Positions 36,744 to 46,452 are shown, numbered from the stretch's first letter. The stretch: 64,000 bases of DNA from Lachnospiraceae bacterium (GCA_015057275.1 SVEO01000001.1:124001-188000); one strand, 5' to 3'. Translations and numbers: made by a program. Notes: generated by a model from the letters alone, not told the origin.

Positions 36744-38066
36744 TTACAACTGTGCCGTCACGAAGATATCATATATTCCGCGGATTGCCGACTCAAAGTC
36801 AGCGTTCGATACTCCAATGATAATGTTCAATTCACTAGAACCCTGGTCGATCATGCGCACATTGACATGGTTATGTGCAAGTGCAGCAAAGATTCGCCCT
36901 GCTGTTCCTCTGGTAGACTTCATGCCGCGTCCAACAACCGCAATCAGTGCCAGGTCGGTTTCCACTTCCATGTGGTCCGGATTTGCAAGTGCCTGAATAC
37001 CACTTAATACCTGCTGCTCCTTATCCTCGAATTCATCCTGATGTACAAATACAGTCATTGTATCGATTCCACTCGGCATATGTTCAAAAGAAATGCCGTT
37101 GTCTGCAAATGCACGCAATACCTTTTGTCCGAAACCGATTTCGGAGTTCATCATATCTTTTTCAATGTTGATGGCCACAAAGCCCTTCTTGCCGGCGATG
37201 CCGGTAATTGTGTATTTTGACTGTCTGCATGTCGTTGCCACAATCATCGTGCCCGGTTCCTCCGGAGCGTTCGTATTGCGAATATTAATCGGGATGCCTG
37301 CCTGACGAACCGGGAAGATTGCATCTTCATGCAATACGCTTGCACCCATGTACGCCAGTTCTCGCAGTTCCTTGTATGTAATGTAATCAATTACCTGCGG
37401 ATTTTTTACAATACGCGGATCAACCAGCATGAATCCGGATACGTCGGTCCAGTTTTCGTATATCTCAGCCTTTACCGCTCTTGCAACAATCGAACCGGTA
37501 ATATCAGAACCGCCGCGTGAGAATGTGTGCACCGCACCATTCGGATACGCACCGTAAAATCCAGGAATTACTGCCTTTTCAATTTTCTCAAGCTTCTTGG
37601 ATAAAACTGTATCCGTCTTTTCTGCATCAAACTGACCGTCTTCCTTAAAGAAAATGACGGTTGCCGCATCAACAAATTCATAACCGAGATATGCAGCCAT
37701 AATTTTACCATTCAAATATTCGCCGCGGGAAGCTGCATAGTCGCTGCCTGCCTGTGCTTTGAAATTTTTTTCAATCTCTACGAACTCTTCTGCTAATGAA
37801 ATGTCAAGTGCAAGACCAGTAATAATTTCTTCGTATCTTTCCCGAATCGCCGTCAACTGTGCGGAAAAATCCTTACCAGATACTGCCGTAGCGTAGCATG
37901 CATATAACATATCGGTTACTTTTGTATCGTCTTTCGAGCGCTTACCCGGTGCAGATGGTACTACATATCTCCGATCTGCATCACTGCGGATAATGTCACC
38001 GACTTTCTTAAACTGTGCCGCGTCAGCCAGTGAGCTGCCGCCGAACTTCACAACTTTCTTTCCCAT
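36744..38066 (-). CDS. Aspartokinase
   Basis: 440 aa. Kinase domain with VVKFGGSSLA at the N end and HTFSRGGSDITGS, DP/R loops, then two ACT domains at the C end (residues about 300-440), the usual allosteric module. Commits aspartate to lysine, threonine and methionine. Ribosome site AAGGAAATC before ATG. No lysine riboswitch is visible in the 60 nt upstream; cpsD lies there. Confidence 0.95.
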   Translation of the reverse strand: MGKKVVKFGGSSLADAAQFKKVGDIIRSDADRRYVVPSAPGKRSKDDTKVTDMLYACYATAVSGKDFSAQLTAIRERYEEIITGLALDISLAEEFVEIEKNFKAQAGSDYAASRGEYLNGKIMAAYLGYEFVDAATVIFFKEDGQFDAEKTDTVLSKKLEKIEKAVIPGFYGAYPNGAVHTFSRGGSDITGSIVARAVKAEIYENWTDVSGFMLVDPRIVKNPQVIDYITYKELRELAYMGASVLHEDAIFPVRQAGIPINIRNTNAPEEPGTMIVATTCRQSKYTITGIAGKKGFVAINIEKDMMNSEIGFGQKVLRAFADNGISFEHMPSGIDTMTVFVHQDEFEDKEQQVLSGIQALANPDHMEVETDLALIAVVGRGMKSTRGTAGRIFAALAHNHVNVRMIDQGSSELNIIIGVSNADFESAIRGIYDIFVTAQL

Positions 38067-38126
38067 GATTTCCTTCCTCTCTTCCGGTGGAATCTAAATT
38101 CAGCCTCTGCTATGCGATTTCCCAAA

Positions 38127-38792
38127 TTAATATCTATTGTTTTTGTAATAATAGCCCTTTTTCTTTGAGGTTACCTTATTAAGGATATATCCTAAAAGCC
38201 TGCAGTTTGTCTTTTCAATCTGCTTCTTTACTTTTCTAACCTCTTTGTAGCTGACATCGCCTGCAGAAACAAGCAAAATCATTCCGTCACAATACTTTGC
38301 GATAATCGCAGCATCAATTACCGTGCCAAGCGGCGGTGTATCAATAATAATATAATCATATGCGTTCTTTGAAACCTCTATCAGCTTACCAAACATTTCA
38401 TTGTCTAAAAGTTCCGTCGGCTTCGGCGGTACGGTTCCTGCAAAAATCACCTGTAATCCCGGCACTTCCGTAGCATATAAAATGTCCTTGCCCTTACAGA
38501 TACCGGCAAGCCAGTCCGACAAGCCCATGATTTTTTTATCAATCTTTAAGCGGCCCTCAAGTACAGATTTTCTCATGTCTGCATCGATAAACAGCACTTT
38601 GTTGTTTCCCTCTGCCAACGCAGCGGCAAGATTCAAATTTACCGTCGATTTTCCTTCGCCCGGTTGTACACTTGTAACAGCGATTACTTTATTATGTTTG
38701 CCTAAAAGCTGCACATTTGTTTTTAATGTGCGGTACGCTTCGGTTGCCTCATAGCTGTTCTGTAGCAAGCTCTGTAATAAAATCGTCTCCAT
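38127..38792 (-). CDS. Bacterial tyrosine kinase of the CpsD/CapB type
   Basis: 221 aa. Walker A VQPGEGKST, Walker A' VLFIDADMRKS, Walker B YIIIDTPPLG; C-terminal tyrosine cluster KKGYYYKNNRY. It phosphorylates itself in response to its membrane partner and tunes polysaccharide export. Partner encoded 3 nt upstream (Wzz-like). There is no capsule gene cluster in the window. Confidence 0.92.
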   Translation of the reverse strand: METILLQSLLQNSYEATEAYRTLKTNVQLLGKHNKVIAVTSVQPGEGKSTVNLNLAAALAEGNNKVLFIDADMRKSVLEGRLKIDKKIMGLSDWLAGICKGKDILYATEVPGLQVIFAGTVPPKPTELLDNEMFGKLIEVSKNAYDYIIIDTPPLGTVIDAAIIAKYCDGMILLVSAGDVSYKEVRKVKKQIEKTNCRLLGYILNKVTSKKKGYYYKNNRY

Positions 38793-38795
38793 ACC

Positions 38796-39566
38796 TTATT
38801 CCTTTCTTGCCTTAAAGCCTTTAAAACCCTTAAAGCCCTTAAAGTCAAACTTCTTTACCGTAGTTTTGACGTCACTCTTCTCTTCTACTACCAGAGGAAT
38901 CATACCGAGTACATCGCCCTCAAGATATTTTTGAATATCCTCGGCCGTCTTAATCGTATCATCCAAAATATAAAATACCGTAATAACGCCAATGGAAAGA
39001 ATCGCGCCCAACATAAATGCGATAACGGCTTTCTTCTGCGGAAACGGACCTGCCTTAGACTTCGGATAGTTTGCTTCCTCCAAAACATGACAACCATCGA
39101 AATCGGTAATTTCTTCAATGTACGAAATTGCTGCTATACGTATTGCATCCGCAATATCACGCGACTGTGCCGGATCCTCCGTCTCTACACGCAGCTCAAT
39201 GATTCGTGATGCCTCTGACGGCACAGATACCGAAATCTTTGAGAGCAACTGCTCATATGTATAATCGAGTTTCATACCCTCAATAACTTCTTCTAATACC
39301 GGGCGGCAAACAATCATCTGCTGATAGTCTGCAGTCAGTTGGGCTGCCGTCTGCAGAGAGTTGTACGTAAGCTGGGCAGAGTCTCCATTATCTAAAATAT
39401 ACATTGTCGTACTGGATGCATATGTTACCGGCACGGTTACATCCGTGATGATATAGGCTCCGATTCCAAAAATCGCAGCTACCATCACAATAATCCACCA
39501 GTTTCCAATGTATTCGAAAAAAAGCTCTTTAATATTAATTTCCAATTCCTGGTCTTTTTCTTCCAT
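38796..39566 (-). CDS. Wzz/CapA-like polysaccharide chain-length modulator
   Basis: 256 aa, ribosome site AAGGAG. Cytosolic N end, membrane helix (about 22-40), extracellular helical part, second helix about 175-200 followed by a cytosolic tail. The tail contains FKGFKGFKGFKARKE, a local repeat of GFK that may meet the CpsD kinase. Together with CpsD it forms the activator-kinase pair. Confidence 0.9.
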   Translation of the reverse strand: MEEKDQELEINIKELFFEYIGNWWIIVMVAAIFGIGAYIITDVTVPVTYASSTTMYILDNGDSAQLTYNSLQTAAQLTADYQQMIVCRPVLEEVIEGMKLDYTYEQLLSKISVSVPSEASRIIELRVETEDPAQSRDIADAIRIAAISYIEEITDFDGCHVLEEANYPKSKAGPFPQKKAVIAFMLGAILSIGVITVFYILDDTIKTAEDIQKYLEGDVLGMIPLVVEEKSDVKTTVKKFDFKGFKGFKGFKARKE

Positions 39567-39643
39567 TCTAAACTCCTTTCAAACTTTTGCAATTTATGAT
39601 AAACATTGTTATATTAACATATCATTATACAATTTTCAATCAA

Positions 39644-41566
39644 TTATTTTCGCTTATACAATTTTATATATCTATTTTCGGCAATTAATTCGTAGCCATC
39701 TGCCACAATGTTCCAAGGATTTTTATTTTCGTCCGTATAAGCTTCTCGAACATCAATTGCGTAGTAGTCAGTTTCCTGCAGTGTTCCGTAATAATTCGGC
39801 ACCGACTGCAGGTCATCGATAAAGTAAAAATGCGGAACGAAAAAACCGCTTGCCGTTACCGAAGCATTTTCCGGCACTGAGGCAATAATCTCCTCCATCT
39901 CTATCCATTCCATCTCCCTGCCGGTCCATTTCGTATGGTACGTGTTGATTTTCGGCAGAGTGACACTCGCAAACATTGGCAAAGATATTGCCAGACACAT
40001 CGTAAGCAACATCTGCACCTTCTTTTCTTTTTCTTCTCGCAATGTTATAAGTGTTGCCGCAAGAATCAATGCCGCCACCCCATAGGTGTATTGGTAGTTT
40101 ACGTTATACTGATAAATCCAATCCGGCATCAGATTAATTACAAGCATCGGAAGAAACAAAATCCAAATGCTGATTCTGCGATTTCGCAGCGGCAGAAATG
40201 CTACCGGCAGCAACATCCACAACACATATTTCATCTTGTCCTGTGTGAATACTTTTTGAATCAGATACCCGATATGGTAAAAACAATTTTTTGCAATTTC
40301 AATAAATCCACCATCCGACGTTGATAAATACGCTTCCAGTCGGCTCATCATTACACCATCACCGAAATAGTCAACAAGCGCCACCGCAATTCCAAAGTAC
40401 AAGACAGCCACCGCAAACAGGAATGCCCCAAAGCGGATGCGAGCCTTTTTTTCGTGGCATGTCTCCTCATCCGGTGTCTTTCCTACCGGATAGAACATAG
40501 TCCACAAGGCAACCGCCGCCACATAAATCGCAGCATCCTCTTTTACCATCAGCGTTAGCAGTGCGAAAATGAGCGAACCGATTTTCTTTCCTTTTATAAC
40601 AAAATAAATTAAAAATAACAGGACCAGTGAAAGAATTTTATTTTCATGAAAATCACAGAAACACCCCGTTGCCGTGCTTGGATAAATCACATATAAAATT
40701 ACTGCAAAAAGAGCTGTCTTCGGAGAAAATTGCAATTCACGACAAATCAGCCAGATTGGAAATACGGCCAGCCCCACGCAAAATGCCTGCACATAATGCA
40801 GATAAAGTGGTGTCGGGAATAGCAGATATCCCGGCAGCAGCAAATAAAAAATCGGCGAAAAATGCACCCCAAAATGACTCATCAGTTTGCTACGCTCAAT
40901 CGTTGTGTTCGGCAATCCTGTTTCTTTCATCTGCTCAAACATCTGTGCAAAAATACCGAAATCATAAGTTGCATTGGAAAAAGTCTTGTATTTCAAGGAG
41001 GAAAAATAACCAATCCCCACAGTAAATACCACAAAAATAACCGCCGTCAGCACCAGTGACACCGGCGCACTCATCTCAAATGGCTGCGCATTTTTTGACG
41101 AAGGCAATAATGTTGGTAACCGCGGTGTTTTTTCCATCCCGACAAAAATGAATTTGCACACAAGTATAAGTATGAATGCTAGCCCGACGAGCAGATAAAT
41201 CGCATCACCGGCCTGGTATGCGTATATCCCAGCCAAAAGCACTGCCAGCACGCCCATACCGATGTACAAAATTTTTGCAGTGCGAAGGCTGATCAGCAAA
41301 AATGCTCCTGCCAACCAGCCGGCCAAACACATCCGTAGGAAATAGACAGCGTCCATCTCGTGAAAAGCTGGTGCTGTACCGAACGAAATCGTCTCCACAG
41401 TACTGCACCAGGCAAACAAAATACCGATGCACAACCATGCCATCATCGCATTTGCGGTAAGACCATATGTATTTTTAATATCGTTTATAATCTGTTTGAT
41501 TCTCTGCATTTTGTTGACTCTGCCCTGTCGGGCTACTTTCTCATGTTTTGCGTCTCTTAAGGTCAT
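39644..41566 (-). CDS. DUF2079 polytopic membrane protein
   Basis: 640 aa if it begins at 41566; the ribosome site there is poor, and a Met at 41509 is an alternative. About 11-12 membrane helices. The family motif around MSHFGVHFSPI, YDFGIFAQ and CDFHENK is plain. DUF2079 proteins are GT-C-like glycosyltransferase-fold membrane proteins of unknown substrate. Next to Wzz/CpsD, so a role with a surface glycan is possible (inference). Confidence 0.85.
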   Translation of the reverse strand: MTLRDAKHEKVARQGRVNKMQRIKQIINDIKNTYGLTANAMMAWLCIGILFAWCSTVETISFGTAPAFHEMDAVYFLRMCLAGWLAGAFLLISLRTAKILYIGMGVLAVLLAGIYAYQAGDAIYLLVGLAFILILVCKFIFVGMEKTPRLPTLLPSSKNAQPFEMSAPVSLVLTAVIFVVFTVGIGYFSSLKYKTFSNATYDFGIFAQMFEQMKETGLPNTTIERSKLMSHFGVHFSPIFYLLLPGYLLFPTPLYLHYVQAFCVGLAVFPIWLICRELQFSPKTALFAVILYVIYPSTATGCFCDFHENKILSLVLLFLIYFVIKGKKIGSLIFALLTLMVKEDAAIYVAAVALWTMFYPVGKTPDEETCHEKKARIRFGAFLFAVAVLYFGIAVALVDYFGDGVMMSRLEAYLSTSDGGFIEIAKNCFYHIGYLIQKVFTQDKMKYVLWMLLPVAFLPLRNRRISIWILFLPMLVINLMPDWIYQYNVNYQYTYGVAALILAATLITLREEKEKKVQMLLTMCLAISLPMFASVTLPKINTYHTKWTGREMEWIEMEEIIASVPENASVTASGFFVPHFYFIDDLQSVPNYYGTLQETDYYAIDVREAYTDENKNPWNIVADGYELIAENRYIKLYKRK

Positions 41567-41633
41567 ACCTTTTGCGCCCTGCTATTATTTTATCATATTT
41601 TTTTTAATTCGGATAGTGAAAAGTTCCCCTTAC

Positions 41634-41662
41634 TTGACAAAATCTGTGATTGGGAATAGACT
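41634..41662 (+). promoter_or_regulatory. Promoter of the TPM-like gene
   Basis: TTGACA (41634-41639), 17 nt, TAGACT (41657-41662); leader about 35 nt. Confidence 0.6.
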
Positions 41663-41703
41663 ATCGTTAGTTAGATTTTACTGGATTTTATGGAGGTATT
41701 TGT

Positions 41704-42792
41704 ATGGGCAGAGGTTCCGGCGGAAGACGTAGTTCGGGTGGCAGAAGCGGCGGCAGCAGAAGTTTTGGTGGGCGCAGCGGTGGCATTCGTTCGGGCAGAG
41801 GCAATCGTTCTCGCAGCGGCGGCGGATTTGGCGCTCCGCACATCGGTGGCGGGTTTGGGGGATTCCGTCCTGGCGGAGTACATATTCATCTCGGCAATAC
41901 GGGACGTCGTTACAGTACACCAAACATGCAAGGCATGAGCACAAACCATACCGGCTCCGGAAGCACAAGCAGTTCGGGTAACCCGTCCGGTAAATTTGAT
42001 TGGGTTTCGCTAATTGTGACAATTGCCGTGATTCTTGTGTTTATCTCGATACTTTCGGCTTCCTGCACATCAGGCGGTAACGCTTCGGTTACACGCAGCA
42101 CAGTAAATCGCGAACCACTTTCTTCCGATCAGACAGTCGAAAGCGAATATTATCGCGACGACCTCGGCTGGATTAAAAATGAAACGCGTCTTACATCCGG
42201 TATGAAAGCATTCTATAAAGAAACCGGCGTTGCTCCGTTTTTATATATAACCGACAATATTAACGGCGACCATTTCCCGTCCGCGAGCGCGGTTGAAGAC
42301 GAATTAAATGAGATGTACGATGAGCTTTTCGAGGATGACGGCCATTTCATTTTGCTGTTTTTAGAATATGACGGTTACGAGACATGGTATTTGTGCGGTT
42401 CTGCGGCCGAGACCGTGATGGATGATGAGGCGTGCGAGATTTTGCTCGATTACATCGACCGCTATTACGATACTAATTTCGGCATTTATAACGATGAAGA
42501 ATATTTCTCCACCGTCTTTGAGAAGGCCAGCGAGCGCATTATGACAAAACAGACATCCCCGGCGACATTCGGCACTGTAGCTGTTGTTTGCATTGCGGTC
42601 ATTGTAGTTATCGTGCTATTCATTCAGTTTTCGAAGAAGCGCGCCGAAGCGAAGAAGGCGGAAGATGAGCGTATGAAGCAGATTTTGGAGACACCGTTAG
42701 AAACCTTCGGCGACCAGAGCCTCGATGAGTTGGCCAAGAAATATATGACCTCCGAGGAAATTCAAAAAGAGACACAAAAAGAAAACTTGTAA
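41704..42792 (+). CDS. TPM-domain-like membrane protein with Gly/Ser/Arg-rich head
   Basis: 362 aa. The first 95 residues are Gly/Ser/Arg-rich (RSGGIRSGRGNRSRSGGG), then a membrane helix (about 97-117), an extracellular domain (about 130-290) recalling TPM-type phosphatase folds (VAPFLYITDN, then LLFLEYDGYETWYLCG), a second helix (about 293-313) and a short Lys/Glu-rich cytosolic tail. The head resembles the Gly/Ser-rich tails seen in other TPM proteins. Function unknown; the disordered basic head may bind RNA or polyanions (speculative). Confidence 0.75.
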   Translation: MGRGSGGRRSSGGRSGGSRSFGGRSGGIRSGRGNRSRSGGGFGAPHIGGGFGGFRPGGVHIHLGNTGRRYSTPNMQGMSTNHTGSGSTSSSGNPSGKFDWVSLIVTIAVILVFISILSASCTSGGNASVTRSTVNREPLSSDQTVESEYYRDDLGWIKNETRLTSGMKAFYKETGVAPFLYITDNINGDHFPSASAVEDELNEMYDELFEDDGHFILLFLEYDGYETWYLCGSAAETVMDDEACEILLDYIDRYYDTNFGIYNDEEYFSTVFEKASERIMTKQTSPATFGTVAVVCIAVIVVIVLFIQFSKKRAEAKKAEDERMKQILETPLETFGDQSLDELAKKYMTSEEIQKETQKENL

Positions 42793-42801
42793 TACAAAAT
42801 C

Positions 42802-42837
42802 AGAGCAGTTCACTGATGGATGAACTGCTCTTTTTTG
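42802..42837. terminator. Terminator between TPM-like and GH43 genes
   Basis: AGAGCAGTTCA (42802-42812) pairs with TGAACTGCTCT (42821-42831), loop 8 nt, then six T on the plus strand. The convergent GH43 gene ends inside the tail. Confidence 0.92.
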
Positions 42838-44334
42838 CTAAAACTGATAAAATTTGAAATACTCATAATCCGCATAACCGCCGAGCTCTTTGGTCGCGTA
42901 ATTGTACAGGCCGATGCGGTAGCCCATGAAATGGTCGAGCGTGTACAGCATCTTCACATCGACGCCAATTTTCTTCCAATCGCTTCCATTGGCGGAATAG
43001 TAAAATTCCACGATGTCACGGCTGTCTTCAAAGTCAAAGTACACCTTCAGGTAAATATCAGACGCTTCCCATCTGATTTTCTCGCGTACCTCATCGCCTT
43101 TCGTCGTCATAATCACATACGCACCGTCCGTCTCCATAGAAATGCCGACCGTGCCGTAAGTACTCTGCAATGCCACGAAGCCTGCTTTGTCACCAATCTT
43201 CATGCCGGCTGTTTCCAAATGTGTCTCAAAAGCACATTTCGGTCCGACCGTACGCTGCGTGAGCGTGCCTCGCGCATCTAAAATGTTTGTCGCCATCTGC
43301 GCTGTTGTCAGTCGCAAATAACCCGGGCGTTCGGTAAACGACCATGCTTTCGGAATTGGGTTGTGATTCCACTGCCAGTTCAGCGCCAGCTTATTTTCCA
43401 CATGATTAAAATCATCACTTATTACAATATCATATTTCCCGGATTCCTCGTGCGGCCCCTCAAAGCTCTCCGGTACTTTGCCGTCGATACCAAGCATTGG
43501 CCAGTCATCTTCCCACTTCACCGGCAGGATGCATGGAATGCGCCCCACCGCGTCATGATCCTGAAACAGCATTGCGAACCACTCGCCGTCCGGCGTGTCA
43601 AAAATCGCACCCTGTGCCACACCTTTATTGTGGTAGCCCATGTCATCATCCATAATCACTTTGCGTTCGTACGGTCCGAGCAAGTTTTTTGAGCGGTAGC
43701 AGATCTCGCGGCGTCTCTTATTGCCAACTACCGGCCATTCAATGAAAATCAAATAATAATATCCATTAATTTTGTACGCATGACAGCCCTCGCAGCGCAG
43801 ACCGATACCTTCACGCGGCGTCGAAAACAGCAGTTGGTTGATGCCGCCCTCCTGCAGGCCCGATGCGTCCGGCTTTAACTCCGTAATGCGCACATCGCCG
43901 CAGTTATAAAAAATATACAGCTTGCCGTCGTCGTCAAATAACAATGACGGGTCGTGATAAATGCCATCCAGTTCGTCGCGCTTCCACTCACCGCTCTCAA
44001 TGTCGGTCGTGTGATAAATGTACGTCTTTTTCATGTCATTGCATACAAAAACTGCATAAAAGACCCCATTGTTATAACGCAGGCTCGTTGCCCACTGGCC
44101 GCGACCATAAGTATGTTTGCCGTTTTTCAGTTCATATTGGTCGTTATCCTCAATCTTATCATAGATGTACGACTGAATCTGCCAATTGGCAAGGTCGGTC
44201 GATTTCATAATCGGGCAACCCGGCATCACATGCATCGTCGTACTGACCATATAATATGCATTACCGACACGCAATACATCCACATCCGGAATATCGCTGA
44301 AAATAATCGGATTCTTGATAATCGCTTTGCTCAT
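42838..44334 (-). CDS. Glycoside hydrolase family 43 (beta-xylosidase / arabinofuranosidase type)
   Basis: 498 aa from the ATG at 44334, 9 nt after GGGAG. N-terminal five-bladed catalytic domain: base aspartate region IPDVDVLRVGNAYYMVSTTMH, DELDGIYHDPSLLFDDDG, and the acid-glutamate area EGIGLRCEGCHAYKINGYYYL. A C-terminal beta-sandwich (about 300-498) is of the GH43 DUF1349-like type. No signal peptide, so intracellular hydrolysis of plant oligosaccharides, typical of gut Lachnospiraceae. Last gene of the operon behind the Csp-like protease. Confidence 0.92.
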   Translation of the reverse strand: MSKAIIKNPIIFSDIPDVDVLRVGNAYYMVSTTMHVMPGCPIMKSTDLANWQIQSYIYDKIEDNDQYELKNGKHTYGRGQWATSLRYNNGVFYAVFVCNDMKKTYIYHTTDIESGEWKRDELDGIYHDPSLLFDDDGKLYIFYNCGDVRITELKPDASGLQEGGINQLLFSTPREGIGLRCEGCHAYKINGYYYLIFIEWPVVGNKRRREICYRSKNLLGPYERKVIMDDDMGYHNKGVAQGAIFDTPDGEWFAMLFQDHDAVGRIPCILPVKWEDDWPMLGIDGKVPESFEGPHEESGKYDIVISDDFNHVENKLALNWQWNHNPIPKAWSFTERPGYLRLTTAQMATNILDARGTLTQRTVGPKCAFETHLETAGMKIGDKAGFVALQSTYGTVGISMETDGAYVIMTTKGDEVREKIRWEASDIYLKVYFDFEDSRDIVEFYYSANGSDWKKIGVDVKMLYTLDHFMGYRIGLYNYATKELGGYADYEYFKFYQF

Positions 44335-44348
44335 TTGTAATTCTCCCT

Positions 44349-44582
44349 TCACTCTGTTTCATCGACGAACACCGTCGGCACGGCACATGCCATCGGCACC
44401 GGACTGTTCTCACATTCCAGGCATCCGCGTGTCTGAATGCTGGTAATTCCTTCTTCTACATCTTCATCGGTCGCTGTCGGGTCATCAACCGGCACAGCCT
44501 GCCCGCCTACGATGTTCACATGGCCCACTCCTTGCGCCATTAATGCATCAATATTTTCAATTAATTCGTCAATTGTCGGCAT
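44349..44582 (-). CDS. Small acidic Cys-containing protein, unknown function
   Basis: 77 aa from the ATG at 44582 with GGAGATTACT before it. An acidic helical head (MPTIDELIENIDALMAQ) leads into an Asp/Glu-rich centre (DDPTATDEDVEEG), and the tail has three cysteines in RGCLECENSPVPMACAV. The layout (acidic leader, Cys/Pro tail) recalls modified-peptide precursors, but no modification enzyme is adjacent. It sits between the Csp-like protease and GH43 genes. Confidence 0.6.
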   Translation of the reverse strand: MPTIDELIENIDALMAQGVGHVNIVGGQAVPVDDPTATDEDVEEGITSIQTRGCLECENSPVPMACAVPTVFVDETE

Positions 44583-44648
44583 AGTAATCTCCTTTCCGAA
44601 GCGTTTACGCATATTATAGCACGATTGTAACACGATTCCAACCCGCAA

Positions 44649-46376
44649 TTAATTTTCTCCGCTAAAAATTAATGCGCGAAAGGTCGCGTAGATATTGATA
44701 ATGCCGTATCCAAATTCATTGTTCGGGTAGACCTGATTTGTGCTGCGGGCGGCCCCGCGTATGAGCAAATTTTTAATTTCCACGGTGCGCATTGTCGGTA
44801 GTTCTCCGCGTACAATCCCCCATTCGAAAAGCTGTACGCATGCTCCGGCCGCCAACGCGGCAGCGATACTCGTACCGCTGCGGCGCACATAACGCACTTC
44901 CTCCGGCAATCGGCTGACCTGCACACCAAGTACATTGACCGCCGGTGCAGCAACATCCGGCTTGATTTCGCCATTGCCGGCAAAGCCGCGCCCGGATTCA
45001 ATGAAAAAACTGCCGGTCTCCGAATCGTATCCCGATACGGTAAGCAACGCCTCCGCATTTCCCGGCGCCGTAATCGTCGTGTCCGGGTCCGGTTCGAGGA
45101 AATAAGTTTCACTGTCAATAAAATCATTAATCGGCAGCCAAATATGAAAGTCCCCTTCCAGCAAATTGCGTCCAAACACACGCAGCCGCCAGATTCCCGG
45201 CGTCGGATTTTTAAAACGCATGAAAATGAGCTGCTCTCCGCTCAAAAATTCCAGCAATCGGTATGACACGTCAATGGTCGTGCGGTTGAAAATGAAATCG
45301 TATGTCTGACTTTCCTCTGTCGTCGCAAAAATGCGCGGCACCACTTCGCCCTCCGGCGAGATAATGGAAACGGTGTAAATGTCCGGCGGGCTCCCCCAAA
45401 GCTCCAGTGTAAAACCGGTGTCCGGCACATTCATTTCCGGCATATCTACCACCTCGCCCGGTCTTGCTGTTGCATTATCATATCCCTCACCTACGCGCAA
45501 CTCTACATCCGTATAATCCTGTCTGTCAGTAAGTGTCCCAAAAAAGTGATGCCGCTTGTCACCTTCATTGCCGGCAGCACAGACAACTGCTACACCAACT
45601 TCCTCTGCTGCGCGGCTTAAAAATTGACTGAGTGCATCCGCCCCGGTGTGCGGCCCGCTGTTGCTGCCAACCCCAATCACAATCACGAGCGGCATCTGCA
45701 AGCGTCTGGCTACATTGAGCAGATAGCGTGCCCCAAACATGATGTCCGTCTCCTGATAAGCAATCGCATCCTCTTTTACAAGAAAAAAATTGCGCAGATA
45801 TTGCTTTGCCGGCTTTAATTTTACCATTGCAATCTGCGCCTGTGGCACAATGCCGGTAAACTCTTCGGCGAAATCTGCTCTCCCCGCAACGATAGAAGTA
45901 AGATAGGTTCCATGTCCAATTTCATCTCGGCCACCCGCCGTCCCTTGCAAAATCTGCTCGCGGGTATATTCTGTGCCATAAAAAAGTCCCTCCGGCGGCT
46001 TGCCGCTTTGGTCTGTCTGATCCCATATACTGACCACACGCGTCTGTCCGCCATCGTCCGTAAATACCGGATTGTCGTACTCAATGCCGGTATCAATAAA
46101 CCCGACAAGGCAGCCCTCTCCGTAAAGTTCCAGCCCTTCGGTACGCTGCACACGCAACGCGCCAATACTGTCTGCTGCCTGCACATCCATCAACCCGTAC
46201 AACTTAGGGAGCGTAAAATAACTTTCAAATGGTGCATTCTCAGCCCGCGGCCGCATCTCCATTCCAAGTCCATACCCCGCTACAATCCGGCACAAATCCC
46301 CATCTTCCGCAAAATAGCGATTAAAAATGTAATCAAAATAATCTTCTGAAACCGCCTGTTCTCTACAATCTGCCAT
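44649..46376 (-). CDS. Csp-like subtilisin (S8 family), probably spore germination protease
   Basis: 575 aa, no signal peptide or propeptide of usual secretory type. Catalytic triad intact: Asp in GFIDTGIEY, His in IGHGTYLTSIVAG, Ser in RRSGTSIAAALAAG. A long insertion with a jellyroll-like beta domain (about 300-440) sits between His and Ser, the hallmark of clostridial CspA/B/C proteins that activate cortex hydrolases during germination. The head (1-70) matches a short Csp prodomain. Sporulation role is inferred from the family. Confidence 0.85.
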   Translation of the reverse strand: MADCREQAVSEDYFDYIFNRYFAEDGDLCRIVAGYGLGMEMRPRAENAPFESYFTLPKLYGLMDVQAADSIGALRVQRTEGLELYGEGCLVGFIDTGIEYDNPVFTDDGGQTRVVSIWDQTDQSGKPPEGLFYGTEYTREQILQGTAGGRDEIGHGTYLTSIVAGRADFAEEFTGIVPQAQIAMVKLKPAKQYLRNFFLVKEDAIAYQETDIMFGARYLLNVARRLQMPLVIVIGVGSNSGPHTGADALSQFLSRAAEEVGVAVVCAAGNEGDKRHHFFGTLTDRQDYTDVELRVGEGYDNATARPGEVVDMPEMNVPDTGFTLELWGSPPDIYTVSIISPEGEVVPRIFATTEESQTYDFIFNRTTIDVSYRLLEFLSGEQLIFMRFKNPTPGIWRLRVFGRNLLEGDFHIWLPINDFIDSETYFLEPDPDTTITAPGNAEALLTVSGYDSETGSFFIESGRGFAGNGEIKPDVAAPAVNVLGVQVSRLPEEVRYVRRSGTSIAAALAAGACVQLFEWGIVRGELPTMRTVEIKNLLIRGAARSTNQVYPNNEFGYGIINIYATFRALIFSGEN

Positions 46377-46406
46377 CTTCCCATTCCTTTACTGAAATAA
46401 AAATAC

Positions 46407-46452
46407 CCCACATTTACGATCTCTAATGTTCGCTTACTTCTCGTAAATGTGG
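46407..46452 (-). terminator. Hairpin after hisS
   Basis: CCCACATTTACGA (46409-46421) pairs with TCGTAAATGTGGG (46440-46452), loop 18 nt; on the minus strand the transcript then reads GUAUUUUUAUUU. It ends the hisS transcript about 95 nt after the stop, or it is a leader attenuator of the Csp-like gene. Confidence 0.6.

Noticed and set aside
38067..38126. Lysine riboswitch before aspartokinase
   Set aside because: Only 60 nt separate it from cpsD and no aptamer features are seen.
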